The notes under the pieces: model-generated
What the model was told of the DNA's origin: nothing
The model's input: the letters and a program-made list of their open reading frames with translations, nothing else
The model's database searches: none
Origin: Membranipora membranacea
Lineage: Eukaryota > Bryozoa > Gymnolaemata > Cheilostomatida > Membraniporidae
Length of the DNA: 64,000 bases
Direction: 5' to 3'
Assembly (NCBI GenBank): GCA_914767715.1
Contig: OU612072.1
Coordinates: forward strand, 18,910,001 to 18,974,000
Shown: positions 50,416 through 63,428 of the stretch, piece after piece
How the letters are laid out: each line of letters starts with the position of its first letter
How positions within the stretch are numbered: the first letter of the stretch is position 1
Program-made: the position numbers and the translations under genes

Positions 50416-50739
50416 AAACTCCTGTTCTATTTATCGTAGGATGTTGATATTTGGGACTTAGAATGAGGCCAATGAGGCCATCAACTGGTCAGAGTTTGAA
50501 AGAATTCCAAAGGCTATTTCAAATTTGAGCCTGCCCTTTGGCATTTTTTTTTATGACAAAAGTGGCCCAGGTTAAAAAGGTTGCTGACGCCAAACAAAGA
50601 GGAGCAGTCCCGAACGGGTTTCAGTTTCAAAGTCAGCATGAAATTGCCTACGTTATAGAGCAGGTAAGAAGGAAATCTATTTTTTAAACTGCCCGTAAAA
50701 AAAACCAAGGGTCCCCCCTTTGTTACTTTTTTAAATTTT
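50416..50739. repeat. Shortened monomer (324 bp) at the domain boundary
   Basis: The unit begins AAACTCCTGTTC where others have AAACTCGCTCTAATTCCTG, a loss of 10 bases that accounts for the 324-bp spacing. It also brings the marks GATGTTGATATTTGGG, CCAAAGGC, GGCATTTTTTTTT and CAGGTAAGAAGG, which occur only to its right (for example 59422). Confidence 0.93.
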
Positions 50740-53700
50740 AAACTCGCTCTAATTCCTGTTCTATTTATCGTAGGATCTTGATATTCGGGACTTAGAATGA
50801 GGCCAATGAGGCCATCAACTGGTCAGAGTTTGAAAGAATTCCGATTGCTATTTCAAATTTGAGCCTGCCGTTTGGCATGTTTTGTTATGACAAAAGTGGC
50901 CAAGGTTAAAAAGGTTGCTGACGCCAAACAAAGAGGAGCAGTCCCGAACGGGTTTCAGTTTCAAAGTCAGCATGAAATTGCCTACGTTATAGAGCAGGTT
51001 AAAATGAAATCTATTTTTTAAACTGGCCGTAAAAAAAACCAAGGGTCCCCCCTTTGTTACTTTTTTAAATTTTAAACTCGCTCTAATTCCTGTTCTATTT
51101 ATCCTCGGATCTTGATATTCGGGATTTTGAATGAGGCCAATGAGGCCATCAACTGGTCAGAGTTTGAAAGAATTCCGATTGCTATTTCAAATTTGAGCCT
51201 GCCGTTTGGCATGTTTTTTTATGACAAAAGTGGCCAAGGTTAAAAAGGTTGCTGACGCCAAACAAAGAGGAGCAGTCCCGAACGGGTTTCAGTTTCAAAG
51301 TCAGCATGAAATTGCCTACGTTATAGAGCAGGTTAAAATGAAATCTATTTTTTAAACTGGCCGTAAAAAAAACCAAGGGTCCCCCCTTTGTTACTTTTTT
51401 AAATTTTAAACTCGCTCTAATTCCTGTTCTATTTATCCTAGGATCTTGATATTCGGGATTTTGAATGAGGCCAATGAGGCCATCAACTGGTTAGAGTTTG
51501 AAAGAATTCCGATTGCTATTTCAAATTTGAGCCTGCCGTTTGGCATGTTTTTTTATGACAAAAGTGGCCAAGGTTAAAAAGGTTGCTGACGCCAAACAAA
51601 GAGGAGCAGTCCCGAACGGGTTTCAGTTTCAAAGTCAGCATGAAATTGCTTACGTTATAGAGCAGGTTAGAAGAAAATCTGTTTTTTAAACTGGCCGTAA
51701 AGAAAACCAAGGGTCCCCCCTTTGTTACTTTTTTAAATTTAAAACTCGCTCTAATTCCTGTTCTATTTATCGTAGGATGTTGATATTTGGGACTTAGAAT
51801 GAGGCCAATGAGGCCATCAACTGGTCAGAGTTTGAAAGAATTCCGATGGCTATTTCAAATTTGAGCCTGCCGTTTGGCATGTTTTTTTATGACAAAAGTG
51901 GCCCAGGTTAAAAAGGTTGCTGAGGCAAAACAAAGAGGAGCAGTCCCGAACGGGTTTCAGTTTCAAAGTCAGCATGAAATTGCCTATGTTATAGAGCAGG
52001 TTAGAAGGAAATCTATTTTTTAAACTGCCCGTAAAAAAAACCAAGGGTCCCCCCTTTGTTACTTTTTTAAAGTTTAAACTCGCTCTAATTCCTGTTCTAT
52101 TTATCGTAGGATCTTGATATTCGGGACTTAGAATGAGGCCAATGAGGCCATCAACTGGTCAGAGTTTGAAAGAATTCCAATGGCTATTTCAAATTTGAGC
52201 CTGCTGTTTGGCATGTTTTTTTATGACAAAAGTGGCCCAGGTTAAAAAGGTTGCTGACGCCAAACAAAGAGGAGCAGTCCCGAACGGGTTTCAGTTTCAA
52301 AGTCAGCATGAAATTGCCTACGTTATAGAGCAGGTTAAAATGAAATCTATTTTTTAAACTGGCCGTAAAAAAAACCAAGGGTCCCCCCTTTGTTACTTTT
52401 TTAAATTTTAAACTCGCTCTAATTCTGTTCTATTTATCCTAGGATCTTGATATGCGGGATTTTGAATGAGGCCAATGAGGCCATCAACTGGTCAGAGTTT
52501 GAAAGAATTCCGATTGCTATTTCAAATTTGAGCCTGCCGTTTGGCATGTTTTGTTATGACAAAAGTGGCCAAGGTTAAAAAGGTTGCTGACGCCAAACAA
52601 AGAGGAGCAGTCCCGAACGGGTTTCAGTTTCAAAGTCAGCATGAAATTGCCTACGTTATAGAGCAGGTTAGAAGGAAATCTATTTTTTAAACTGCCCGTA
52701 AAAAAACCAAGGGTCCCCCCTTTGTTACTTTTTTAAATTTTAAACTCGCTCTAACTCCTGTTCTATTTATCGTAGGATCATGATATTCGGGACTTAGAAT
52801 GAGGCCAATGAGGCCATCAACTGGTCAGAGTTTGAAAGAATTCCGATGGCTATTTCAAATTTGAGCCTGCCGTTTGGCATGTCTTTTTATGACAAAAGTG
52901 GCCCAGGTTAAAAAGGTTGCTGTCGCCAAACAAAGAGGGGCAGTCCCGAACGGGTTTCAGTTTCAAAGTCAGCACGAAATTGCCTATGTTATAGAGCAGG
53001 CTAGAAGGAAATCTATTTTTTTAACTGGCCGTAAAAAAAACCAAGGGTCCCCCCTTTGTTACTTTTTTTAATTTCAAACTCGCTCTAACTCCTGTTCTAT
53101 TTATCGTAGGATCTTGATATTCGGGACTTAGAATGAGGCCAATGAGGCCATCAACTGGTCAGAGTTTGAAAGAATTCCAATGGCTATTTCAAATTTGAGC
53201 CTGCTGTTTGGCATGTTTTTTTATGACAAAAGTGGCCAAGGTTAAAAAGGTTGCTGACGCCAAACAAAGAGGAGCAGTCCCGAACGGGTTTCAGTTTCAA
53301 AGTCAGCATGAAATTGCCTACGTTATAGAGCAGGTTAGAAGGAAATCTATTTTTTAAACTGGCCGTAAAAAAAACCAAGGGTCCCCCCTTTGTTACTTTT
53401 TTAAATTTTAAACTCGCTCTAACTCCTGTTCTATTTATCGTAGGATCTTGATATTCGGGACTTAGAATGAGGCCAATGAGGCCATCAACTGGTCAGAGTT
53501 TGAAAGAATTCCAAAGGCTATTTCAAATTTGAGCCTGCCCTTTGGCATTTTTTTTTATGACAAAAGTGGCCCAGGTTAAAAAGGTTGCTGACGCCAAACA
53601 AAGAGGAGCAGTCCCGAACGGGTTTCAGTTTCAAAGTCAGCATGAAATTGCTTACGTTATAGAGCAGGTTAGAAGAAAATCTGTTTTTTAAACTGGCCGT

Positions 53701-54746
53701 AAAAAAAACCAAGGGTCCCCCCTTTGTTACTTTTTTAAATTTTAAACTCGCTCTAACTCCTGTTCTATTTATCGTAGGATCTTGATATTCGGGACTTAGA
53801 ATGAGGCCAATGAGGCCATCAACTGGTCAGAGTTTGAAAGAATTCCAAAGGCTATTTCAAATTTGAGCCTGCCCTTTGGCATTTTTTTTTATGACAAAAG
53901 TGGCCCAGGTTAAAAAGGTTGCTGACGCCAAACAAAGAGGAGCAGTCCCGAACGGGTTTCAGTTTCAAAGTCAGCATGAAATTGCTTACGTTATAGAGCA
54001 GGTTAGAAGAAAATCTGTTTTTTAAACTGGCCGTAAAAAAACCCAAGGGTCCCCCCTTTGTTACTTTTTAAAATTTTTAAACTCGCTCTAATTCTTGTTC
54101 TATTTATCGTAGGATCTTGATATTCGGGACTTAGAATGAGGCCAATGAGGCCATCAACTGGTCAGAGTTTGAAAGAATTCCGATTGCTATTTCAATTTTG
54201 AGCCTGCCGTTTGGCATGTTTTTTTATTACAAAAGTGGCCAAGGTTAAAAAGGTTGCTGACGCCAAACAAAGAGGAGCAGTCCCGAACGGGTTTCAGTTT
54301 CAAAGTCAGCATGAAATTGCCTACGTTATAGAGCAGGTTAGAAGGAAATCTATTTTTTAAACTGGCCGTAAAAAAAACCAAGGGTCCCCCCTTTGTTACT
54401 TTTTTAAATTTTAAACTCGCTCTAATTCCTGTTCTATTTATCGTAGGATGTTGATATTCGGGACTTAGAATGAGGCCAATGAGGCCATCAACTGGTCAGA
54501 GTTTGAAGGAATTCCGATGGCTATTTCAAATTTGAGCCTGCCGTTTGGCATGTTTTTTTATGACAAAAGTGGCCCAGGTTAAAAAGGTTGCTGAGGCAAA
54601 ACAAAGAGGAGCAGTCCCGAACGGGTTTCAGTTTCAAAGTCAGCATGAAATTGCCTACGTTATAGAGCAGGTTAGAAGGAAATCTATTTTTTAAACTGCC
54701 CGTAAAATAAACCAAGGGTCCCCCCTTTGTTACTTTTTTAAATTTT
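50740..54746. repeat. First part of the right-hand HOR domain, twelve monomers
   Basis: New types appear: 50740 (GTTTTGTTATG), 51074 (TCCTCGG), 51408 (TGGTTAGAG, GCTTACG, AGAAGAAAATCTG), 51742 (GTTGATATTTGGG, CTGAGGCAAAAC), 52076 (CCTGCTGTTT, TTAAAATGAAATC), 52410 (GATATGCGGG), 52742 (GATCATGAT, GCTGTCGCC, CAGCACG), 53076 (TTTCAAACTCG), 53410 and 53744 (a tandem pair of CCAAAGGC units), 54079 and 54413. 51074-52741 corresponds to 56083-57750 at about 5009 bp. Confidence 0.86.
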
Positions 54747-57700
54747 AAACTCGCTCTAACTCCTGTTCTATTTATCGTAGGATCATGATATTCGGGACTT
54801 AGAATGAGGCCAATGAGGCCATCAACTGGTCAGAGTTTGAAAGAATTCCGATGGCTATTTCAAATTTGAGCCTGCCGTTTGGCATGTTTTTTTATGACAA
54901 AAGTGGCCCAGGTTAAAAAGGTTGCTGTCGCCAAACAAAGAGGGGCAGTCCCAAACGGGTTTCAGTTTCAAAGTCAGCACGAAATTGCCTATGTTATAGA
55001 GCAGGCTAGAAGGAAATCTATTTTTTTAACTGGCCGTAAAAAAAACCAAGGGTCCCCCCTTTGTTACTTTTTTTAATTTCAAACTCGCTCTAACTCCTGT
55101 TCTATTTATCGTAGGATCTTGATATTCGGGACTTAGAATGAGGCCAATGAGGCCATCAACTGGTCAGAGTTTAAAGAATTCCAATGGCTATTTCAAATTT
55201 GAGCCTGCTGTTTGGCATGTTTTTTTATGACAAAAGTGGCCCAGGTTAAAAAGGTTGCTGACGCCAAACAAAGAGGAGCAGTCCCGAACGGGTTTCAGTT
55301 TCAAAGTCAGCATGAAATTGCCTACGTTATAGAGCAGGTTAGAAGGAAATCTATTTTTTAAACTGGCCGTAAAAAAACCCAAGGGTGCCCCCTTTGTTAC
55401 TTTTTAAAATTTTTAAACTCGCTCTAATTCTTGTTCTATTTATCGTAGGATCTTGATATTCGGGACTTAGAATGAGGCCAATGAGGCCATCAACTGGTCA
55501 GAGTTTGAAAGAATTCCAAAGGCTATTTCAAATTTGAGCCTGCCCTTTGGCATTTTTTTTTATGACAAAAGTGGCCCAGGTTAAAAAGGTTGCTGACGCC
55601 AAACAAAGAGGAGCAGTCCCGAACGGGTTTCAGTTTCAAAGTCAGCATGAAATTGCCTACGTTATAGAGCAGGTTAAAATGAAATCTATTTTTTAAACTG
55701 GCCGTAAAAAAAACCAAGGGTCCCCCCTTTGTTACTTTTTTAAATTTTAAACTCGCTCTAATTCCTGTTCTATTTATCCTAGGATCTTGATATGCGGGAT
55801 TTTGAATGAGGCTAATGAGGCCATCAACTGGTCAGAGTTTGAAAGAATTCCGATTGCTATTTCAAATTTGAGCCTGCCGTTTGGCATGTTTTGTTATGAC
55901 AAAAGTGGCCAAGGTTAAAAAGGTTGCTGACGCCAAACAAAGAGGAGCAGTCCCGAACGGGTTTCAGTTTCAAAGTCAGCATGAAATTGCCTACGTTATA
56001 GAGCAGGTTAAAATGAAATCTATTTTTTAAACTGGCCGTAAAAAAAACCAAGGGTCCCCCCTTTGTTACTTTTTTAAATTTTAAACTCGCTCTAATTCCT
56101 GTTCTATTTATCCTAGGATCTTGATATTCGGGATTTTGAATGAGGCCAATGAGGCCATCAACTGGTCAGAGTTTGAAAGAATTCCGATTGCTATTTCAAA
56201 TTTGAGCCTGCCGTTTGGCATGTTTTTTTATGACAAAAGTGGCCAAGGTTAAAAAGGTTGCTGACGCCAAACAAAGAGGAGCAGTCCCGAACGGGTTTCA
56301 GTTTCAAAGTCAGCATGAAATTGCCTACGTTATAGAGCAGGTTAAAATGAAATCTATTTTTTAAACTGGCCGTAAAAAAAACCAAGGGTCCCCCCTTTGT
56401 TACTTTTTTAAATTTTAAACTCGCTCTAATTCCTGTTCTATTTATCCTAGGATCTTGATATTCGGGATTTTGAATGAGGCCAATGAGGCCATCAACTGGT
56501 CAGAGTTTGAAAGAATTCCGATTGCTATTTCAAATTTGAGCCTGCCGTTTGGCATGTTTTTTTATGACAAAAGTGGCCAAGGTTAAAAAGGTTGCTGACG
56601 CCAAACAAAAAGGAGCAGTCCCGAACGGGTTTCAGTTTCAAAGTCAGCATGAAATTGCTTACGTTATAGAGCAGGTTAGAAGAAAATCTGTTTTTTAAAC
56701 TGGCCGTAAAGAAAACCAAGGGTCCCCCCTTTGTTACTTTTTAAAATTTAAAACTCGCTCTAATTCCTGTTCTATTTATCGTAGGATGTTGATATTTGGG
56801 ACTTAGAATGAGGCAAATGAGGCCATCAACTGGTCAGAGTTTGAAGGAATTCCGATGGCTATTTCAAATTTGAGCCTGCCGTTTGGCATGTTTTTTTATG
56901 ACAAAAGTGGCCCAGGTTAAAAAGGTTGCTGAGGCAAAACAAAGAGGAGCAGTCCCGAACGGGTTTCAGTTTCAAAGTCAGCATGAAATTGCCTATGTTA
57001 TAGAGCAGGTTAGAAGGAAATCTATTTTTTAAACTGCCCGTAAAAAAAACCAAGGGTCCCCCCTTTGTTACTTTTTTAAATTTTAAACTCGCTCTAATTC
57101 CTGTTCTATTTATCGTAGGATCTTGATATTCGGGACTTAGAATGAGGCCAATGAGGCTATCAACTGGTCAGAGTTTGAAAGAATTCCAATGGCTATTTCA
57201 AATTTGAGCCTGCTGTTTGGCATGTTTTTTTATGACAAAAGTGGCCCAGGTTAAAAAGGTTGCTGACGCCAAACAAAGAGGAGCAGTCCCGAACGGGTTT
57301 CAGTTTCAAAGTCAGCATGAAATTGCCTACGTTATAGAGCAGGTTAAAATGAAATCTATTTTTTAAACTGGCCGTAAAAAAACCAAGGGTCCCCCCTTTG
57401 TTACTTTTTTAAATTTTAAACTCGCTCTAATTCCTGTTCTATTTATCCTAGGATCTTGATATGCGGGATTTTGAATGAGGCCAATGAGGCCATCAACTGG
57501 TCAGAGTTTGAAAGAATTCTGATTGCTATTTCAAATTTGAGCCTGCCGTTTGGCATGTTTTGTTATGACAAAAGTGGCCAAGGTTAAAAAGGTTGCTGAC
57601 GCCAAACAAAGAGGAGCAGTCCCGAACGGGTTTCAGTTTCAAAGTCAGCATGAAATTGCTTACGTTATAGAGCAGGTTAGAAGGAAATCTATTTTTTAAA

Positions 57701-57750
57701 CTGCCCGTAAAAAAAACCAAGGGTCCCCCTTTGTTACTTTTTTAAATTTT
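54747..57750. repeat. Nine-monomer HOR, copy 1 (3004 bp)
   Basis: Units start with the GATCATGAT/GCTGTCGCC type (54747), then 55081 (TTTCAAACTCG), 55415 (CTAATTCTTG, CCAAAGGC), 55749 (GATATGCGGG), 56083, 56417 (GCTTACG), 56751 (CTGAGGC), 57085 (CCTGCTGTTT) and 57418 (GATATGCGGG). The first four types recur at 57751 with a constant offset of 3004-3005 bp. Confidence 0.88.
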
Positions 57751-59087
57751 AAACTCGCTCTAACTCCTGTTCTATTTATCGTAGGATCATGATATTCGGG
57801 ACTTAGAATGAGGCCAATGAGGCCATCAACTGGTCAGAGTTTGAAAGAATTCCGATGGCTATTTCAAATTTGAGCCTGCCGTTTGGCATGTTTTTTTATG
57901 ACAAAAGTGGCCCAGGTTAAAAAGGTTGCTGTCGCCAAACAAAGAGGGGCAGTCCCGAACGGGTTCCAGTTTCAAAGTCAGCACGAAATTGCCTATGTTA
58001 TAGAGCAGGCTAGAAGGAAATCTATTTTTTTAACTGGCCGTAAAAAAAACCAAGGGTCCCCCCTTTGTTACTTTTTTTAATTTCAAACTCGCTCTAACTC
58101 CTGTTCTATTTATCGTAGGATCTTGATATTCGGGACTTAGAATGAGGCCAATGAGGCCATCAACTGGTCAGAGTTTGAAAGAATTCCAATGGCTATTTCA
58201 AATTTGAGCCTGCTGTTTTGCATGTTTTTTTATGACAAAAGTGGCCCAGGTTAAAAAGGTTGCTGACGCCAAACAAAGAGGAGCAGTCCCGAACGGGTTT
58301 CAGTTTCAAAGTCAGCATGAAATTGCCTACATTATAGAGCAGGTTAGAAGGAAATCTATTTTTTAAACTGGCCGTAAAAAAACCCAAGGGTCCCCCCTTT
58401 GTTACTTTTTTAAATTTTTAAACTCGCTCTAATTCTTGTTCTATTTATCGTAGGATCTTGATATTCGGGACTTAGAATGAGGCCAATGAGGCCATCAACT
58501 GGTCAGAGTTTGAAAGAATTCCAAAGGCTATTTCAAATTTGAGCCTGCCCTTTGGCATTTTTTTTTATGACAAAAGTGGCCCAGGTTAAAAAGGTTGCTG
58601 ACGCCAAACAAAGAGGAGCAGTCCCGAACGGGTTTCAGTTTCAAAGTCAGCATGAAATTGCCTACGTTATAGAGCAGGTTAAAATGAAATCTATTTTTTA
58701 AACTGGCCGTAAAAAAAACCAAGGGTCCCCCCTTTGTTACTTTTTTAAATTTTAAACTCGCTCTAATTCCTGTTCTATTTATCCTAGGATCTTGATATGC
58801 GGGATTTTGAATGAGGCCAATGAGGCCATCAACTGGTCAGAGTTTGAAAGAATTCCGATTGCTATTTCAAATTTGAGCCTGCCGTTTGGCATGTTTTGTT
58901 ATGACAAAAGTGGCCAAGGTTAAAAAGGTTGCTGACGCCAAACAAAGAGGAGCAGTCCCGAACGGGTTTCAGTTTCAAAGTCAGCATGAAATTGCCTACG
59001 TTATAGAGCAGGTTAAAATGAAATCTATTTTTTAAACTGGCCGTAAAAAAAACCAAGGGTCCCCCCTTTGTTACTTTTTTAAATTTT
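57751..59087. repeat. Nine-monomer HOR, copy 2, four units
   Basis: Units 57751, 58085, 58420 and 58754 repeat the first four of 54747-57750 with very few changes (GGGTTCCAG in the first, TGCTGTTTTGC in the second). After 59087 the order departs from copy 1: the type expected fifth is skipped. Confidence 0.87.
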
Positions 59088-60757
59088 AAACTCGCTCTAA
59101 TTCCTGTTCTATTTATCCTAGGATCTTGATATTCGGGATTTTGAATGAGGCCAATGAGGCCATCAACTGGTCAGAGTTTAAAAGAATTCCGATTGCTATT
59201 TCAAATTTGAGCCTGCCGTTTGGCATGTTTTTTTATGACAAAAGTGGCCAAGGTTAAAAAGGTTGCTGACGCCAAACAAAGAGGAGCAGTCCCGAACGGG
59301 TTTCAGTTTCAAAGTCAGCATGAAATTGCTTACGTTATAGAGCAGGTTAGAAGAAAATCTGTTTTTCAAACTGGCCGTAAAGAAAACCAAGGGTCCCCCC
59401 TTTGTTACTTTTTTAAATTTAAAACTCGCTCTAATTCCTGTTCTATTTATCGTAGGATGTTGATATTTGGGACTTAGAATGAGGCCAATGAGGCCATCAA
59501 CTGGTCAGAGTTTGAAAGAATTCCAAAGGCTATTTCAAATTTGAGCCTGCCCTTTGGCATTTTTTTTTATGACAAAAGTGGCCCAGGTTAAAAAGGTTGC
59601 TGACGCCAAACAAAGAGGAGCAGTCCCGAACGGGTTTCAGTTTCAAAGTCAGCATGAAATTGCCTACGTTATAGAGCAGGTAAGAAGGAAATCTATTTTT
59701 TAAACTGCCCGTAAAAAAAACCAAGGGTCCCCCCTTTGTTACTTTTTTAAATTTTAAACTCGCTCTAATTCCTGTTCTATTTATCGTAGGATCTTGATAT
59801 TCGGGACTTAGAATGAGGCCAATGAGGCCATCAACTGGTCAGAGTTTGAAAGAATTCCAATGGCTATTTCAAATTTGAGCCTGCTGTTTGGCATGTTTTT
59901 TTATGACAAAAGTGGCCCAGGTTAAAAAGGTTGCTGACGCCAAACAAAGAGGAGCAGTCCCGAACGGGTTTCAGTTTCAAAGTCAGCATGAAATTGCCTA
60001 CGTGATAGAGCAGGTTAAAATGAAATCTATTTTTTAAACTGGCCGTAAAAAAAACCAAGGGTCCCCCCTTTGTTACTTTTTTAAATTTTAAACTCGCTCT
60101 AATTCCTGTTCTATTTATCCTAGGATCTTGATATGCGGGATTTTGAATGAGGCCAATGAGGCCATCAACTGGTCAGAGTTTGAAAGAATTCCGATTGCTA
60201 TTTCAAATTTGAGCCTGCCGTTTGGCATGTTTTGTTATGACAAAAGTGGCCAAGGTTAAAAAGGTTGCTGACGCCAAACAAAGAGGAGCAGTCCCGAACG
60301 GGTTTCAGTTTCAAAGTCAGCATGAAATTGCCTACGTTATAGAGCAGGTTAAAATGAAATCTATTTTTTAAACTGGCCGTAAAAAAAACCAAGGGTCCCC
60401 CCTTTGTTACTTTTTTAAATTTTAAACTCGCTCTAATTCCTGTTCTATTTATCCTCGGATCTTGATATTCGGGATTTTGAATGAGGCCAATGAGGCCATC
60501 AACTGGTCAGAGTTTGAAAGAATTCCGATTGCTATTTCAAATTTGAGCCTGCCGTTTGGCATGTTTTTTTATGACAAAAGTGGCCAAGGTTAAAAAGGTT
60601 GCTGACGCCAAACAAAGAGGAGCAGTCCCGAACGGGTTTCAGTTTCAAAGTCAGCATGAAATTGCCTACGTTATAGAGCAGGTTAAAATGAAATCTATTT
60701 TTTAAACTGGCCGTAAAAAAAACCAAGGGTCCCCCCTTTGTTACTTTTTTAAATTTT
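59088..60757. repeat. Five right-domain monomers
   Basis: Units are 59088 (GTTTAAAAG, GCTTACG, GTTTTTCAAACTGG), 59422 (GATGTTGATATTTGGG, CCAAAGGC, CAGGTAAGAAGG), 59756 (CCTGCTGTTT), 60090 (GATATGCGGG) and 60424 (TCCTCGG). The 59088-59422 pair recurs at 62761-63095. The unit at 59422 looks like an intact relative of the shortened unit at 50416. Confidence 0.86.
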
Positions 60758-62093
60758 AAACTCGCTCTAATTCCTGTTCTATTTATCCTAGGATCTTGAT
60801 ATTCGGGATTTTGAATGAGGCCAATGAGGCCATCAACTGGTTAGAGTTTGAAAGAATTCCGATTGCTATTTCAAATTTGAGCCTGCCGTTTGGCATGTTT
60901 TTTTATGACAAAAGTGGCCAAGGTTAAAAAGGTTGCTGACGCCAAACAAAGAGGAGCAGTCCCGAACGGGTTTCAGTTTCAAAGTCAGCATGAAATTGCT
61001 TACGTTATAGAGCAGGTTAGAAGAAAATCTGTTTTTTAAACTGGCCGTAAAGAAAACCAAGGGTCCCCCCTTTGTTACTTTTTTAAATTTAAAACTCGCT
61101 CTAATTCCTGTTCTATTTATCGTAGGATGTTGATATTTGGGACTTAGAATGAGGCCAATGAGGCCATCAACTGGTCAGAGTTTGAAAGAATTCCGATTGC
61201 TATTTCAAATTTGAGCCTGCCGTTTGGCATGTTTTTTTATGACAAAAGTGGCCCAGGTTAAAAAGGTTGCTGAGGCAAAACAAAGAGGAGCAGTCCCGAA
61301 CGGGTTTCAGTTTCAAAGTCAGCATGAAATTGCCTATGTTATAGAGCAGGTTAGAAGGAAATGTATTTTTTAAACTGCCCGTAAAAAAAACCAAGGGTCC
61401 CCCCTTTGTTACTTTTTTAAATTTTAAACTCGCTCTAATTCCTGTTCTATTTATCCTAGGATCTTGATATTCGGGATTTTGAATGAGGCCAATGAGGCCA
61501 TCAACTGGTTAGAGTTTGAAAGAATTCCGATTGCTATTTCAAATTTGAGCCTGCCGTTTGGCATGTTTTTTTATGACAAAAGTGGCCAAGGTTAAAAAGG
61601 TTGCTGACGCCAAACAAAGAGGAGCAGTCCCGAACGGGTTTCAGTTTCAAAGTCAGCATGAAATTGCTTACGTTATAGAGCAGGTTAGAAGAAAATCTGT
61701 TTTTTAAACTGGCCGTAAAGAAAACCAAGGGTCCCCCCTTTGTTACTTTTTTAAATTTAAAACTCGCTCTAATTCCTGTTCTATTTATCGTAGGATGTTG
61801 ATATTTGGGACTTAGAATGAGGCCAATGAGGCCATCAACTGGTCAGAGTTTGAAAGAATTCCGATGGCTATTTCAAATTTGAGCCTGCCGTTTGGCATGT
61901 TTTTTTATGACAAAAGTGGCCCAGGTTAAAAAGGTTGCTGAGGCAAAACAAAGAGGAGCAGTCCCGAACGGGTTTCAGTTTCAAAGTCAGCATGAAATTG
62001 CCTATGTTATAGAGCAGGTTAGAAGGAAATGTATTTTTTAAACTGCCCGTAAAAAAAACCAAGGGTCCCCCCTTTGTTACTTTTTTAAATTTT
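60758..62093. repeat. Tandem dimer HOR, two copies (668-bp period)
   Basis: Types alternate: 60758 (TGGTTAGAG, GCTTACG), 61092 (CTGAGGCAAAAC, CCTATG), 61426 (TGGTTAGAG, GCTTACG), 61760 (CTGAGGCAAAAC, CCTATG). Copies of each type are almost identical; 61092 has CCGATTGC where 61760 has CCGATGGC. High identity suggests a recent duplication. Confidence 0.9.
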
Positions 62094-63428
62094 AAACTCG
62101 CTCTAATTCCTGTTCTATTTATCGTAGGATCTTGATATTCGGGACTTAGAATGAGGCCAATGAGGCCATCAACTGGTCAGAGTTTGAAAGAATTCCAATG
62201 GCTATTTCAAATTTGAGCCTGCTGTTTGGCATGTTTTTTTATGACAAAAGTGGCCCAGGTTAAAAAGGTTGCTGACGCCAAACAAAGAGGAGCAGTCCCG
62301 AACGGGTTTCAGTTTCAAAGTCAGCATGAAATTGCCTACGTTATAGAGCAGGTTAAAATGAAATCTATTTTTTAAACTGGCCGTAAAAAAAGCCAAGGGT
62401 CCCCCCTTTGTTACTTTTTTAAATTTTAAACTAGCTCTAATTCTGTTCTATTTATCCTAGGATCTTGATATGCGGGATTTTGAATGAGGCCAATGAGGCC
62501 ATCAACTGGTCAGAGTTTGAAAGAATTCCGATTGCTATTTCAAATTTGAGCCTGCCGTTTGGCATGTTTTGTTATGACAAAAGTGGCCAAGGTTAAAAAG
62601 GTTGCTGACGCCAAACAAAGAGGAGCAGTCCCGAACGGGTTTCAGTTTCAAAGTCAGCATGAAATTGCCTACGTTATAGAGCAGGTTAAAATGAAATCTA
62701 TTTTTTAAACTGGCCGTAAAAAAAACCAAGGGTCCCCCCTTTGTTACTTTTTTAAATTTTAAACTCGCTCTAATTCCTGTTCTATTTATCCTAGGATCTT
62801 GATATTCGGGATTTTGAATGAGGCCAATGAGGCCATCAACTGGTCAGAGTTTGAAAGAATTCCGATTGCTATTTCAAATTTGAGCCTGCCGTTTGGCATG
62901 TTTTTTTATGACAAAAGTGGCCAAGGTTAAAAAGGTTGCTGACGCCAAACAAAGAGGAGCAGTCCCGAACGGGTTTCAGTTTCAAAGTCAGCATGAAATT
63001 GCTTACGTTATAGAGCAGGTTAGAAGAAAATCTGTTTTTCAAACTGGCCGTAAAGAAAACCAAGGGTCCCCCCTTTGTTACTTTTTTAAATTTAAAACTC
63101 GCTCTAATTCCTGTTCTATTTATCGTAGGATGTTGATATTTGGGACTTAGAATGAGGCCAATGAGGCCATCAACTGGTCAGAGTTTGAAAGAATTCCAAA
63201 GGCTATTTCAAATTTGAGCCTGCCCTTTGGCATTTTTTTTTATGACAAAAGTGGCCCAGGTTAAAAAGGTTGCTGACGCCAAACAAAGAGGAGCAGTCCC
63301 GAACGGGTTTCAGTTTCAAAGTCAGCATGAAATTGCCTACGTTATAGAGCAGGTTAAAATGAAATCTATTTTTTAAACTGGCCGTAAAAAAAACCAAGGG
63401 TCCCCCCTTTGTTACTTTTTTAAATTTT
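62094..63428. repeat. Four right-domain monomers
   Basis: Units are 62094 (CCTGCTGTTT, AAAAAAAGCC), 62427 (AAACTAGC, AATTCTGTTC, GATATGCGGG), 62761 (GCTTACG, GTTTTTCAAAC) and 63095 (GATGTTGATATTTGGG, CCAAAGGC). 62761 and 63095 repeat 59088 and 59422 with an offset of 3673 bp (11 monomers). Confidence 0.86.

Noticed and set aside
3135-63150. Plus-strand frames of 63-85 codons (start ACFFMTK or IFGILNEANEAI)
   Set aside because: Most open at TTG, lie in different frames depending on a T-run length, and end at stops fixed by monomer type. 334 is not a multiple of three, so the frame is lost from unit to unit. There is no sign of selection for coding.
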